Source: Prorocentrum cordatum
Lineage: Eukaryota > Sar > Dinophyceae > Prorocentrales > Prorocentraceae
Direction of reading: 5' to 3'
Length of the DNA: 64,000 nucleotides
Assembly: GCA_963575745.1 (NCBI GenBank)
Contig: CAUYUJ010005592.1
Span: 16,001-80,000, forward strand
Numbering within the stretch: the stretch's first letter is position 1; each line of letters begins with the position of its first letter. A program made the translations under genes and the position numbers. The notes under the pieces are model-generated. The model ran no database searches, had not been told where the DNA came from, and saw only the letters and a program-made list of their open reading frames with translations. Shown piece after piece: positions 10,270 through 21,636 of the stretch.

Positions 10270-10920
10270 AAGTCCCCATCCCATTCCGACAATGAAAACA
10301 CATACCACTCTCCTATTTCTCCTGAAATGTCTGGAAGGTGCTTGGTGCTCTCCACATGTATGTCACACGCCGAATTCCAAAACCTGTTTTCCCTCGTTAT
10401 GTCACATCGGAAAGCTGTCGGTGTCTCGGCATGGTGCTGCCGCTGCAGCGCTGGCCTCGTTCTAGGATCGACACTTTGCTCCCGTCGTTCAGAATTGCGC
10501 TCTCGCCCCAGCGCGCGCGAACCACGTTTCTGAATCGGAGTCCTTCCTCATCGTTATCGCCCCCCCCGCCCTCTTCTCCCCTCCGCCTTCCCCTGGTCTT
10601 CCTGCTCCGCCCAGTCCTTCCGCTCCAATTCTCGCTACTGCGGTTCGTCCTCGTCGTCATCCATCTCCTCCTTCGTCCTCCTCATGTTCCTCCTGCTCAT
10701 CCTCCTGCTCGTCCTCCTCCTCCTCCTCCTCCTGCTCCTCCTCCTCCTCCTCTGTAGACAGCCCCCCGTTTCCGACAGCACATAGGACGGTGTTCTCTTG
10801 GGAGTTTGAGGTCCGCTGTGACACGCGGCCGCGGATAGAGAAAAACTGCACAAGGGCAAGGGGCAGGTGGGAGGGGTAGAATGTCAGATATGGCGCGAGC
10901 GCACCTGGTTTGTCCCCCCC
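10270..10920 (+). repeat. Dispersed repeat R1, copy C
   Basis: Most diverged copy: GACAATGAAAACACATACC then CTCTCCTATTTCTCCTGAAAT (compare CTCTCCCCTGATGACG in copy A), GCCGCTGCAGCGCTGGCCTC at 10438, and at the right end GGTGGGAGGGGTAGAATGTC, AGATATGGCGCGAGCGCACC near 10890. A (TCC)n tract (about 10660-10752) sits inside it. Confidence 0.65.
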
Positions 10921-10959
10921 CACATCCTCCCCTCTCCCCCTGGCTCCCTGATCGTGAGT

Positions 10960-11139
10960 ATCGTTTTACCGATCCCCATCCCCAGCGGCGTGGCCTGGGC
11001 TCCACTGGCCGATTTACCCCTCTAGATGGGGATACAGGCCGTCCCCTTCGGGTTTCGAGGGGTGTATCCCCAACTGGGGTGGTAGTTTGGTGGGGGTCTC
11101 GAAGGGGATGGGGATGGGGATGGGGATTGGTTAAACGAT
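10960..11139. mobile_element. Foldback element with 24-bp inverted arms
   Basis: Left arm 10960-10983 (ATCGTTTTACCGATCCCC...) and right arm 11116-11139 are reverse complements with two mismatches in 24. The interior again folds (GGGGATAC ... GTATCCCC). Non-coding. Confidence 0.65.
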
Positions 11140-11280
11140 ACCGACTGATCCGACCTTCTGGCCCCTGTCCTCCGCCCCGTCCCCTTCCTCCTCCCACCCC
11201 TTCTTTCCCCCCCCCCCCTCGGGCCGCAGAGGTCTGCGGTGGAGAGCGGTGCTCCTCCCCTCGATCCTCAGCGCTAGCAT

Positions 11281-11340
11281 TAGGTCGGGCATGTCCTCCT
11301 ACAGGGGGGTTTTGAAGAAACATAAGAAATAGCCCACCAA
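11281..11340. mobile_element. Half of a TAGGTCGGGC-type MITE
   Basis: TAGGTCGGGCATGTCCTCCT followed by ACAGGGGGG matches the left end of the elements at 26,475 and 61,051. No right end (GCCCGACTTA) is found in the next several hundred bases, so the copy is truncated, apparently near the start of the following microsatellite region. Confidence 0.6.
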
Positions 11341-11400
11341 TATCCAAACATAACCACCAATAATCGACAACTCCTCGGTACCTATACGACCACCCTTCGG

Positions 11401-11690
11401 GTGATAAGGAGGTTCGGGGGGGGGAGGAACCAACGTCTCGCTCGATCGGTCTCACTATCGATCACACTATCGATCTCACGATCGGTCTCGCTCGATCGAT
11501 CTCACTCGATCGATCTCACAATCGATCTCTCTCGACCTATTTCATCCGATCGATCTCACAATCGATCTGACTACCGATTTCAAAAACGATCTCACTACCG
11601 ATCTCACAATCGATCTCACAATCGGTCTCGTTTTCGACCCACTATCGATCTCACTATCGATACCACAATCGATCTCACAATCAACGTCAT
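11401..11690. repeat. Imperfect 12-bp repeat (ATCGATCTCACA type)
   Basis: Cryptic 12-bp periodicity of CGATCTCACTAT-like units, grading rightward into pure (ATC)n. It looks like a substrate from which the trinucleotide array expanded. Confidence 0.8.
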
Positions 11691-12624
11691 CATCACCATC
11701 AACATCATCGTCGTCAACGTCATCAACATCATCATAATCATCATCATCATCATCAGCATCATCATCATTATCATCGGGACACCATCATCACCATCACCTC
11801 ATCACCATCATCATCAACATCATCATCAGCACCATCATCCTCATCATCGGGACACCATCATCATCACGACCATCATCATCAACGCCATCATCATCGGGGC
11901 ACCATCGTCATCATCATCGGGACGCCACCATCATCATCATCATCATCTCATCATCATCATCATCATGAACAACATCCTCATCATCATCGGGACACCATCG
12001 TCATCATCATCAGCAACATCGTCATCGTCAACATCATCACCACCATCGGGACACCATCATCATCGAAACCATCATCATCAACACCATCATCATCATCATC
12101 ACCGGGCACCAACAGCATCATCAACATCAGCATCATCATCACAATCATCGGGCCAACATCATCAAAATCATCATCATCACCTCAGCATCATCCTCATTAT
12201 CATCATCGGGGCACCATCATCGTCATCGTCATCATCGTCAACATCATCATCACCATTGGGACACCATCATCATCACCATCATCATCAACAGCATCATCAA
12301 CCTCACCATCATCATCGGAACACCATCATCATCATGATCATCATCTTCATCTTCATCTTCAACATCTCATCATCTCGTCATCACCAACATCATCATGATA
12401 ATCAACATCATCACCATCATCGGGACACCATCATCATCAGCAACATCATCGACATCATCAACATCATCATCATCGGGACACCATCATCATCACCACCATC
12501 ACCATCATCATCACCATCATCATCATCGACATCATCATCATCATCATCATCATCAGCATCATCATCATCAGCATCATCATCATCGGGACACCATCATCAT
12601 CACCACCATCACCATCATCATCGA

Positions 12625-12675
<51 letters not shown>

Positions 12676-12757
12676 ACACATCATCACATCCTCATCCTCA
12701 TCCTCATCCTCATCCTCATCCTCATCCTCATCCTCATCCTCATCCTCATCCTCATCC

Positions 12758-12822
<65 letters not shown>

Positions 12823-12825
12823 GGG
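11691..12825. repeat. Very long (ATC)n microsatellite
   Basis: About 1.1 kb of (ATC)n with interspersed variants; a CATCGGGACAC block recurs about ten times at irregular 60-130-bp spacing, and 12690-12760 is a (CCTCAT)n hexanucleotide. All long ORFs here (Ile, His, Ser runs on +, Asp and Met runs on -) are artefacts of the array. Confidence 0.95.
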
Positions 12826-12833
12826 AGACCGAC

Positions 12834-13070
12834 GGGACACCGGCGGGACACCGCGGGCCACCCGACGCTGGTCCGGAATCATTTGGTCCGGCCGCGCCTC
12901 AGCTGGAGGCGGGACACCGGCGGGACACCGCGGGCCACCAGCCCCCGGAAAGGAAACATTCGGTCCAGCCGCGCCTCAGCCGGAGGCGGGCCACCGGCGG
13001 GACACCGCGGGCGGGCCACCGGCCCCCGGAGAGGAAACATTTGGTCCGGCCGCGCCTCAGCCGGAGGAGA
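12834..13070. repeat. 77-79-bp tandem repeat, three copies
   Basis: GGCGGGACACCGCGGGCCACC, GGAAACATT(T/C)GGTCC and CCGCGCCTCAGC(C/T)GGAGG recur; the last block is at 12892, 12970 and 13049. Confidence 0.85.
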
Positions 13071-13961
13071 CTTTCTTCTCGCCCACCCACGCAGCTTCGC
13101 CTCGCCCGCACGCACGACACGCACGAACACGAAACCGAAACCGATTTCCCGGTAGGGGGGCTCTCCGTTCCACTTCGATCTCACCCCCTCACCTCCGAAT
13201 CAGCACTAGCAAGAGGCGGAGAGGGGGGAGGAGTCCCGAAACCCACCCCCGCAACCTGGGTGGGGCCACCCACGGGGAGAGGGGGAGCAGGAAAATGCCG
13301 TTCCAGAATGAAACGTGCACCTTGAAGCACGGAGGGTAATCAGTCTTTTCCCCTCCCCTCATTCTTTCGACCGCATTCCCGCCACCGCTGCTCCAGCGCG
13401 GGCTCTCCTGGGCAGGCTCGGGGGAGCTGTAAATAACCGTGTGTGACACAGCGGTCTGCTAACAACTCAGCGCCCTCCGCAGCTCGCCCGTGGGACGGCC
13501 AATGGCTGCGCCCGATGGGGGCTGGGCACTCTTCCTTGTCTCTTTTTCTCTTGTCTCTTTTGTCTGGCCATCCCCACCCAACTTCTATCCTTCTCTGACG
13601 CACTTAGGGGCCTCCCGTGGGTCCCCGACCCTGTTGCCCTTGTCTGTTGGCCGCAGACGCGACGACTCGCTCTTCAGAGTGAGGGAGGAGGGGACGCGAA
13701 AGCATGAGCACACCTCACGGGGGCAGGGGGAGGGGAAACGGCTTCTTGCACCCGAGTGGGTCCCCAGCCCCGTCATCAAGGGGGACCCCTGGGCGTTCGG
13801 GTTATGGTCCTGGGTCCCTCGCCAAGGAGAACCGCCACCTACCGGACACAGGCCTCTTGGAGGACTGGCCCCGTGGCATTCCGCCTCCGAGTGTAGGTTC
13901 GAATTATGAATCAAATTCTGAGTGTAGTCCGCCCTCCTCAAACTCTGAGTGTAGTCCGCCC
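13071..13961. other. No gene seen
   Basis: Unique GC-rich DNA. ORFs in several frames overlap without a credible product. A GAATTATGAATCAAATTCTGA stretch with TGAGTGTAGTCCGCCCTCCT repeated twice lies at 13,900-13,970. Confidence 0.5.
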
Positions 13962-14093
13962 TCCTCCTCCTCCTCCTCCTCCTCCTCATCCTCATCCTCA
14001 TCCTTCCTTTTCCTCTTCCTCCCCCTCCTTCCCTCCCCCCTCCCGTCCTCCTTCCAGCCATCCTCCTCCTCCCCCCCCCCTCCCTCCGCCGCT
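13962..14093. repeat. (TCC)n tract
   Basis: Pyrimidine-rich CTC/TCC run with minor TCA and TCCC variants. Confidence 0.9.
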
Positions 14094-14216
14094 CCGCCAA
14101 CCGCTCGCCGCCCACTCCCGAGGGGCACATGAAGCCGCCTCTGTCCGCGTCTGGCTGGCGACGGAGGAACTGCGCGCGCGCGGCCCAGCCACGCTTTTCC
14201 CGCATCGCAGAAGGGG

Positions 14217-14433
14217 GGAAGAGGAGGAGGAGGAGGAGGAGGAGGAGGAGGAGGGAGGAGGAGGAGGAGGAGGAGAGGAAGGAAGGAGGAGGAGGAGGAG
14301 GGAGGAGAGAAGGAGGAGGAGGAGGAGGAGGAGGAGGAGGAGGAGGAGGAGGAGGAGGAGGAGAGAGGAAGAGAGAGGAGGAGGAGGAGGAGGAGGAGGA
14401 GGAGGAGGAGGAGGAGGAGGAGGAGGAGGAGGA
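14217..14433. repeat. (GGA)n tract
   Basis: About 215 bp of (GGA)n, opposite in orientation to the (TCC)n tract 120 bp upstream, so the two could pair as an imperfect long hairpin. Confidence 0.9.
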
Positions 14434-15138
14434 CAATGATCCCTCAGATCTTGGCGTTGCAAGTTGCTCACAGAGGGCGTTTTCGCTCGGCTTCGGGCCC
14501 CAGGACCCTCGCAGATTGATCAGGCTCAACAAATGACGCAGAGAGATGGGGTCCGGGGCTCTGGTTGTGATATGTTGAGACGTCGCAATGTGTTCAACGT
14601 CGGATGTCAGGGATGGAGAAGAGGGAGCAGGTGGAACAGGAACAAGAACAGGAACAGGCGAGTCATCACACGTGGTGACTCGATAAACTACAGACCCGGA
14701 GGCCGCAATTCAGCTTGGCTGCGTGGCTTTGGCCCTAGCCCTAGATCCAGACAAGGCAGGTACGGCCGTCTGTGCGTCTCGAGCTGATATGGGCACGACT
14801 TCGCTAGCCCACGCGTGGAAATATGAGCACAGGGGCCACAAACTCGACAAACATAAACGCTACGGGCTGGTGAAGGTGGAATAAGAGAGGATAGGGGGCC
14901 GTGGAAAAGGGGGAGAAGAAGGGAAGAGAGAAGAGGACACAATGGGGATGTCCTCCACGTCCGGCTGCGAACAAATATCGACCCTGGGGTCCCGCGACCT
15001 CTCACCCCTTTCCCTGGGACCGGCCTTGAGTCCCGAGTCGCTTCTGGACGAACCCAGGGCTCGAAACAAGCCTGCGGCTGCCGGAAATGCCAACAAATAT
15101 TTCAAATCCTCTATGCTGGGAGCTCTGGAACCTGACGT
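14434..15138. other. No gene seen
   Basis: Unique DNA with a short (GGAACA)n-like run (about 14,620-14,655) and a purine-rich patch near 14,885-14,940. No coding patches recognised. Confidence 0.5.
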
Positions 15139-15440
15139 GTCTTCCTCCTCCTCCCCGTTTCCCCCTCCTCCTCCTCCTCCTCATCCTCCTCCGCTTTCCC
15201 CCCTCCTCCTCCTACTCCTCCTCCAACCTCCTCCTCCTCCTCCTCCAACCTCCTCCTCCTCCTCTCTCCCTCCTCATCTCCTCCTCCTCCTCCTCCTCCT
15301 CCTCCCCCACCTCCTCTACTCCTCTCCTCCTCGTCCCTCCTCCTCTCTTCTCCCCCGCCCCCTCCTCTCTCCTCCTCCTCTCCTCTTCCTCCTCCTCCTC
15401 CTCCTCCTCCTCCTCCTCCTCCTCCTCCTCTTCCTCCTGC
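15139..15440. repeat. (TCC)n tract
   Basis: About 300 bp of interrupted (TCC)n. Confidence 0.95.
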
Positions 15441-16480
15441 TTCTCGCTTCCCTCCGCAGTGCGCTTCCGGTCCCCAGCAATGGGGCTCTAGCCGGGCCGC
15501 GCCGTCACCCCTCCTCGCTCTGCGCGAGCAGGGCGTGATCGGTCTGCGGCACCCCGCACGTGGTGGCAAGATCTCCGACGAAATGATTTGCTCAGTGCTG
15601 ACGTCTCCCTCCCCAGAGACACCCTCGAGTCTTGGAAAAACGCAACGGGAGGTTAGTCGCTATTTTCGGCCTCCGCGGACCCTTCTCAGGCCCCGGGACC
15701 GTCAAAAAACGAGTCGAGGAAAACTGGTCCCTGGGAATGGGTCCAGAGCTCTGGGGGTCGACGTGGTGACAAATCATGACATCGGGGGTCTGGGTCAAGT
15801 TCGGCCTCCGAGGGCTCTCGTCGGGTCTCGGGGACATCGAAAACGAATCTGGAACGAGAAACCACCCCCAGGGAAGGGGTCGGCAGCTCGCTCTGAGGCC
15901 ACGGACTGAAAAATCAGGTCGGAGGACCACTTGGCAGGTACACCAAGGTGTGCGGGCCTTCGCTCGAAACGTGGTGCACATGGCTTCTCGATATTCTCAC
16001 GCCACCACACTGTGCGTGGTGGCGACTGTAAGCGTGTTCTTATGATGGGTTTCGACATCCGGCCGGGGTGTTGGGGGGGGGGTCTGGGTATGGGCCGGTG
16101 CTTAGCAGTCGATCTGCTCCTGCCAGTCGCGCAAGCAGACTAAGCAGACTGGGGGGGTGGTCCTGACCAGTCGCCAAAAGCAGCCGCCAAAAGCAGCCGA
16201 GATCTGGACTGTGGGGGGGGGAGGGTGTCGGGGTGGGGGGGCCCGCCGATCGGCGAAACAATATGTAAAAGAACGGCGACTGATTGCGGACGAAATTTCG
16301 TAGTCGTGCTTCTCTCCCAGAGCTTGTGCCGGCGCTGGCAGGTAACACGGTCGAGCATGACACCCGACTTCGGCGGCGCGCCGAGGGGGGGAACGAGAAG
16401 GGGCAGGCCCCGGATCCGGCACAGACTCGCGGACACAAACATGACCATGAAATGATGTCCGCAGTCGCCACCACGTCCAT
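15441..16480. other. No gene seen; local duplication
   Basis: GC-rich. A block at about 16,345-16,475 (GAGCATGACAC, GGCACAGACTCGCGGA, AACATGACCATGAAA, GTCCGCAGTCGCCACCACG) recurs diverged at about 16,680-16,795 (GGCACGGACTCGGGGA, AACATGCCCATGAAA, GTCCGCAATCGCCACCACG). Confidence 0.5.
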
Positions 16481-16648
16481 ACAGTGGAGGCTAGTCCACA
16501 AGAAACCTTCCACAAGAAGCCCAACCCTGAGACCCCAGGACGTCCATTGGTTTTTGGTGTGGGAGCGTCACGCTCTCCATAGCAAAACCATCGAAACCCA
16601 AGAAATCCAGGGCACCGTGAAGGCAAGCAGGGTGATTCTTGTTTAGGG
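16481..16648 (+). repeat. Dispersed repeat R2, copy 1
   Basis: Shares GTCCACAAGAAAC, CCTGAGACCCCAGGACGTCC, TTTTTGGTGTGGGA and CCAGGGCACC blocks, in the same order and orientation, with 35,716-35,885. The minus strand of both reads GRPGVSGLGFL, so part of an old coding sequence could underlie the repeat. Confidence 0.75.
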
Positions 16649-16862
16649 TTCAGGGGCGGCCCTCTCTCACTGCCCCCCTCGGCGAGCCACCAAAGTCTAA
16701 CGTCCTGCTCGGCCATGTTACCTCCCGGCTCTGGCACGGACTCGGGGATGGAAACATGCCCATGAAACTACGTCCGCAATCGCCACCACGCCCAGTGGTG
16801 GGCATATTTCGGGGTAGATGCACGAGCGTGAGACGCTCAAGGATGGTTGGGTGGTCTGCGGT

Positions 16863-19640
16863 TCAGCCGTCAAGGATGGTGTGGGTGGTCTTTGGTAGGT
16901 GTGGTGATTTTTTGATGAAGTAGGTGGATGGTGATGGTGGTGTTTTTGTTTGGCGGGTGGTGTATGCTTGGTCGGAGGTGGCGCAGGAGTTTCTGCTGGT
17001 CTTTCGACAGTCGCATTGGTGGCTGTTGGCGGGTCTTCTTTGGTTGATTGGGATAATAGTATTGGTGGTGTTTTGTTTGGCAGGTGGGGTGTGCGCGGTT
17101 GGAGGTGGAGCGGGTGGTGCGGCTGGTCTGTCGTCCGTCAAGTTGGCGATTGTCAGCGTGTCCTCTTCGCGCGTGCTGTAGTTGCCTGTGGGTTGCGTGG
17201 GCCTCGTAATACTGGTAGCCGTCGTCGCTCTGCATTTTCTTGGAGTGCAGCCGCATCATAAATATTGACCGCCCAGTCGGTCTTCATTTTGTCGTCGGCG
17301 TCGTAGCATGTATTGAGCCATTGTGATACCTCTTGTACCGCTGCGATCTGATTGTGGTTCAGTGGTGCTTGTCCACGTTTCATTAAAGATTGTGGAAGTG
17401 CTGGCTGGTGGTAATTACTGCTAGGCGGAATGCCGCGTCGGTGCGGTAGTAGCCCGCGAATGCGTCCATGTAATTGCCGTGTCGGAGTAAGGTCAGTCGT
17501 TTGGTAGGAAAGTGTCGGCGTGCATGGCGCCCTGTAGTTAGAGGTGCTTGGTTTCGTTTATGGGTGGTGGTTGGAAAATCGAGAGCTGTGTTGCTCTTGA
17601 GTCGGGTCGTAGTGGGGGGTACGGTAGGTGTTGGTTCACGTCCTGGTGTACGAAGAGCTCATTATTGAGCTTTCCAGGCACCTGCTCCGCCCAGGTAGCA
17701 ATAGATGGTCAGTGGGAAATATGTACGCGTAAGGTGTTGGAGCGTTCGTGGTAGCACAGCTCGTGGTGCCATCGGTCGTCGTCGTGGCCGTGAGTGTTTG
17801 CGTCGCTAGCGTGGCGGTAAAAAGCTGTCCATCCACTCGGGCAGCGCATGTCGTGGTATTTGTTCGATGGCAGTGGGGCGGGTTGGAACTCATGAGAGTG
17901 TGCCGCTCCGTTAATATTGGCCCATGGGTCGTCGTTGTCGACGCTGACTTCGGAATTTGTAGTTTCGTCGATTCAACCGGGTATGTTTGCCCAAGGATGG
18001 CGGGGAGGCGTGGGGTGGAGCTGTTGCTGTGGTGCTGGCTGTGTAGGTGGGGTTGGTCCTGTGCTGGTGGAGGTGGCGTGTACTCGTAGCTGGCGTCGGG
18101 TCTTGCGCTGCCTTGTTTTGCTTTGTGGGCTTGAATGTCAGGTTAGGTATGCGCTGCCGCGGTGGCGTCACTAGTGTGCGCCCTGTGCAGGTGAGTCTTA
18201 ATGTGTCCTCGTGCTCGTAGTGTCTTCTCTCAATGTCGCGAATATCTGCGGGTTGGCCTTGTACAAGATTGTGGTGTGGGTGGTCGGCTGGAATGCCAGA
18301 TGTAATCCTGATTCCGTCTCGCGTTCTGATGTACGTCTCGCGTTCTGATGTACTTGGGCGGTCGGAAGTTGAAGTGTGGTCCGCTAGGTTTGGGTATCTC
18401 AAGCGTGGGTTGTGAACGTCTGGAGTTGGCATTGCGCCCGCTGTGTGCAATGTACCCGCTGGGATATAGGACCCCCGTGGGTTTGTGGAATAGGTGGTAC
18501 AGCATGCGGTGCCACATGGGGTTGTCAGACGTCGGTGCGGCCAGCTCGTCGTGCGATGGAGGAGTTGGCCGATGGTGATTGTATGGTTTTACGCGTGCCG
18601 TACCAGTCCACTGGCTTAGTTGCTTGCACTCCAGTCCAATGGGCCTTGTATCTCCACTTACTCTGGTTGAAGGCATGTGGAAGATGGTGTAATGTGCCTT
18701 CTGTGCTTTTCTACTACGCATGTGGCCCAAGGTGGGTGCAATGTTGCTGCTCCTGACGCGTGGAGTGCATCCGCTAAGTAGTTGATTAATGCAAACAGCT
18801 CTGAGCCTAAGGTGGCGTTGAGTTGAGGGTCGGGCATGGCACTGATGAATGTGGTCTGGTCGTCGTGGGTGAACTTGGCGACTATGCCGTAGTCTTCGTC
18901 CATCTGGAACTCGTACCTCTTGTCGTGTTGCTGGTGGTAGATGTTGTACAGCGTCTCCGTGTTTTTTGTCGGTGCCGTCTTCATTGAAGTACGACTATCT
19001 GAATCGTACCATGTTGGTGTCGATGTCGCTGCTGCGTTCGTCCCAGGTGAGGTGGATGAGCGGCCGTCGTCGTACGTCGCAATGGGTTTCTTCGTTGTCG
19101 TCGAATGACTGTTTGTCATGGCGGTAGTCGGCCTGTCGGTAGTAAGGTATGCAGGCTGTTCTCTGTGACCAGTGTGTTGTGATGTGGGTGTGTGAGGAAT
19201 GAGCCTTCCAACTGTCGAGAGCTTGTTGGAGTCGTTGCTGTAGTAGCATGAAGTATTGTTTGTTGATGTCTGGCAAAAAATCGATCATGATGTGGGTCTC
19301 CCGCTGTGGTAGTGGTACGTACTCGTATCCCTGGTGCACTGAAATTTTCCTCCTCCTCCTCCTCCTCCTCCTCCTCCTCCTCCTCCTCTATGTATCCTCG
19401 TTTTCCTCCGCTTCTTCTTTCTCCCCCGCGTGTTCCCCGGAGGGTTTCCACAACGGCTGAGGGAACACGTGGTCGGATAGCTTGGAAGAGCTGTGGCCAC
19501 AACGTTCGGCCGCATGGGCGATTCCAAAAGGCAGGGGGCGGCGGTGAATCGCCGTAGGCGTCTTCGATGAATCGATGTATGTATGCGCACATGTCGTTGC
19601 CTGTACGTGCTTCTACAAGTCTGTGTCTGGCTGTTCAAAT
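16863..19640 (-). pseudogene. Large frameshifted coding relic, His/Thr/Asn/Asp/Gln-rich
   Basis: The coding strand is A/C-rich, unlike the surrounding DNA. From 19,592 downward, coherent segments succeed one another in changing frames: MCAYIHRFIEDAYGDSPPPP and LFQAIRPRVPSAVVETLRGT (19,592-19,420); a poly-Glu run made by a (TCC)n tract (19,389-19,351); then MHQGYEYVPLPQRETHIMID and QQYFMLLQQRL-like helices (19,339-18,995); KRYEFQMDEDYGIVAKFTHD and SELFALINYLADALHASG (about 18,930-18,770); DNPMWHRMLYHLFHKPTGVL (about 18,520-18,460); REDGIRITSG-like and DIERRHYEHEDTLRLTCTGR (18,330-18,180); a further segment ending in KTDWAVNIYDAAALQENAER (17,290-17,230); and a Pro/Thr/His-rich tail to about 16,863. 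No domain recognised. Composition and style resemble the 47-54.7 kb element, but no alignable homology was seen. Confidence 0.5.
19351..19389. repeat. (TCC)n inside the coding relic
   Basis: Encodes a Glu run on the minus strand within the 16.9-19.6 kb relic; the reading frame changes close to this tract. Confidence 0.85.
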
Positions 19641-21041
19641 CCCTAATCGGCCATCTTAATTAATATGCATTTAAGTGTGTGTATATATATGTGTGGCTGG
19701 CTTACTGTCTATGCGTTGGCCAAGCTTCAATTATATACTTAATAAGAGAATGGATGAAATAAAACGTACTTCAGCCAGCCAACCAGCCAGCCAGTGAGTC
19801 CCAGTCAGTCCATCAGTCATCGCTGTACTAAGCGCAGCGATTAAAACACTTTTGCGCTGCGATACACTAGACACCAACCCTGGTCCTGATGTTGCTACGC
19901 TCCCCCTCTGGCGGCTCCTTTGTACACAACTTGGTCACGTTGGGCAGCAACCGCGTTCGCCTGCTTGCCGTCACCGGCGAGAAGTAGGGCTTCACCATGC
20001 CCAAGCACATGGCCTCGGAAACCACCCTCTCCTCTTCACTGTGTTCCTTCTTCCTTCTTGTTTGATCCTTCTATGTGTTTGTTTTCCCCTCCTCCGTCCG
20101 CCTGGCTCGCCTCGTTCTCCACCAAATCCTTTTCCTCCTCTCCCTCCTCCTCCTCCTCCTCCTCCTCCTCCTCCTGTTGATTATCTTCCTTCCTCCTTCT
20201 CCCCGTCTTCAACTATGGTGCGCTAGCGGTCCAGCTGCAGCTTTTTCGTTTGCATCTTGCACTGCTGCGGATGATCGTGGCGCCCTGAAAATGTTGCAGC
20301 GTCCGCGTCATTCTTCATGTTGTTCTGGAATTATTGGCTTTTCCTTCCGGCAGGAGCTCCAAGACACTCTGCTCCCCATGCTCCATGCTGAGGAGGAGAA
20401 GGAGGAGGCTGCAAACTCCGCAGTATGCGACCGTGACCGCGTCGCTACCACAGGCCCGAAGTACTGCATGTAGTACCACAAAGACTGCAAAGGGTCTCCC
20501 TCTCTCTCTTTCTCCTTATTTTGCCCTCTGTCTTCAATCCCCTGGCAGATGTCTGAAGGCTGTCACACATTATCCCTACCCTGGGGCTTCTATGCACATG
20601 CCGGCACCTCCTGTCGTTATCCCTTCAATTGCCCTGGTGAGCTGTTACGTCCCCCCTGCCTCACCGGCCAAAGATTATCATCCCGATTCAAGTCGCGCAG
20701 CCCATCCGAGAGGGCAACCAAGCCCGTCCAGCTCATCCCTGCAAACGTCACGCGGACAAGTAAGCCCACAGTCGCTCACAAGCGTCCACCGAAGCTCACA
20801 GGGCCCCACCTCCAAACCTCCTCTATGTTTTCGAGCCTTGGGAACTCAGCACTCTCGACCCTTTCATTTTATTCATTGCAGAAACAGCATAACTCGTGCT
20901 GAACTCAGACCTCGAGCGTGGACGATGCTGCTACAACAAGGGAAGACTGCATCTCCACGGGGCACGCATCTCACTTCGCTGCAAGCTCCGTCTGCCCATC
21001 ACCTTTCAAAACTTCATACGGCCTCATGAAACTTCTTCGCC
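19641..21041. other. AT-rich then pyrimidine-rich region, no gene
   Basis: 19,641-19,760 is among the lowest-GC DNA in the window (TTAATTAATATGCATTTAAG, a short (TA)n). CAGC/CAGT tetranucleotide repeats occupy 19,771-19,822. (TCC)n lies at 20,136-20,177. ORFs across 20,330-21,030 have no family resemblance. Confidence 0.5.
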
Positions 21042-21404
21042 TTACATAGCCTCCTTCAATTTGCGCTTAGTCTCTTCTGCCGTAATTGCAGCGATCTTCT
21101 CCTCGAGGAGCTTCTGCATCTCTGCCATAGAGTCTGAAGTGATCCCGCCCTGGAGCGCAGGAGGTGCGTGCGGCACTGTGGGCGTCTGTGGCCATGCCTG
21201 CTCGCTTTCTTGGAACATGTCGAACGAGCCCGCCATGTCTGCTCGGACGCGGGTCTGCGCCCACTCGCGCTGAAGGCCCTCCGCATCGGCCCGCTCCGCG
21301 CCGAGTTTTTCGACGCGCGCGGAGCCAAACTTCTGGACCTCGAGCGCGCGGCAACCGCTAAGCACGGCCAGTGCCACGGGAAGCAAAGCACCATTGCGCC
21401 CCAT
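21042..21404 (-). CDS. Small predicted secreted protein with C-terminal coiled coil
   Basis: 120-codon ORF beginning MGRNGALLPVALAVLSGCRA, a good signal peptide (short charged n-region, Ala/Val/Leu core, cleavage expected after CRA at residue 20). The mature part has two helical charged blocks: residues about 23-55 (VEKLGAERADAEGLQREWAQ) and the C-terminus (MAEMQKLLEEKIAAITAEET), which looks like a short coiled coil. It ends with TAA at 21,042. The same frame is open 26 codons further upstream, but the inner Met puts the hydrophobic stretch at the N-terminus, so I chose it. No family recognised. Codon use and lack of repeats make it the most gene-like intact ORF in the window; it could still be one exon of a larger gene. 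Confidence 0.5.
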   Translation of the reverse strand: MGRNGALLPVALAVLSGCRALEVQKFGSARVEKLGAERADAEGLQREWAQTRVRADMAGSFDMFQESEQAWPQTPTVPHAPPALQGGITSDSMAEMQKLLEEKIAAITAEETKRKLKEAM

Positions 21405-21636
21405 CTCGGGGAATATCGGAATTCGTGTGTATTCCAAGCGGAAGCCTCTTGCAGAGGTGGAGTGTATGGGGCCAGTGCGCAAACACTTGAATCAAAATGG
21501 CTACGGAACCCTCTGCCCTCTTTTCCATGGGACCAGCTGATCGTCCGAGTAGTTTTCCCGGGATCCGAAACCAGCCCTCAGGGGCCGAACATGAAGAACA
21601 ACCATGCAGAAAAATGGTTGCGACAACTTCTCAACC

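Noticed and set aside
11401-13155. 584-codon ORF of Ile, His and Ser runs
   Set aside because: It is a translation of the (ATC)n microsatellite and the GC-rich repeat after it; all three frames are open for the same reason.
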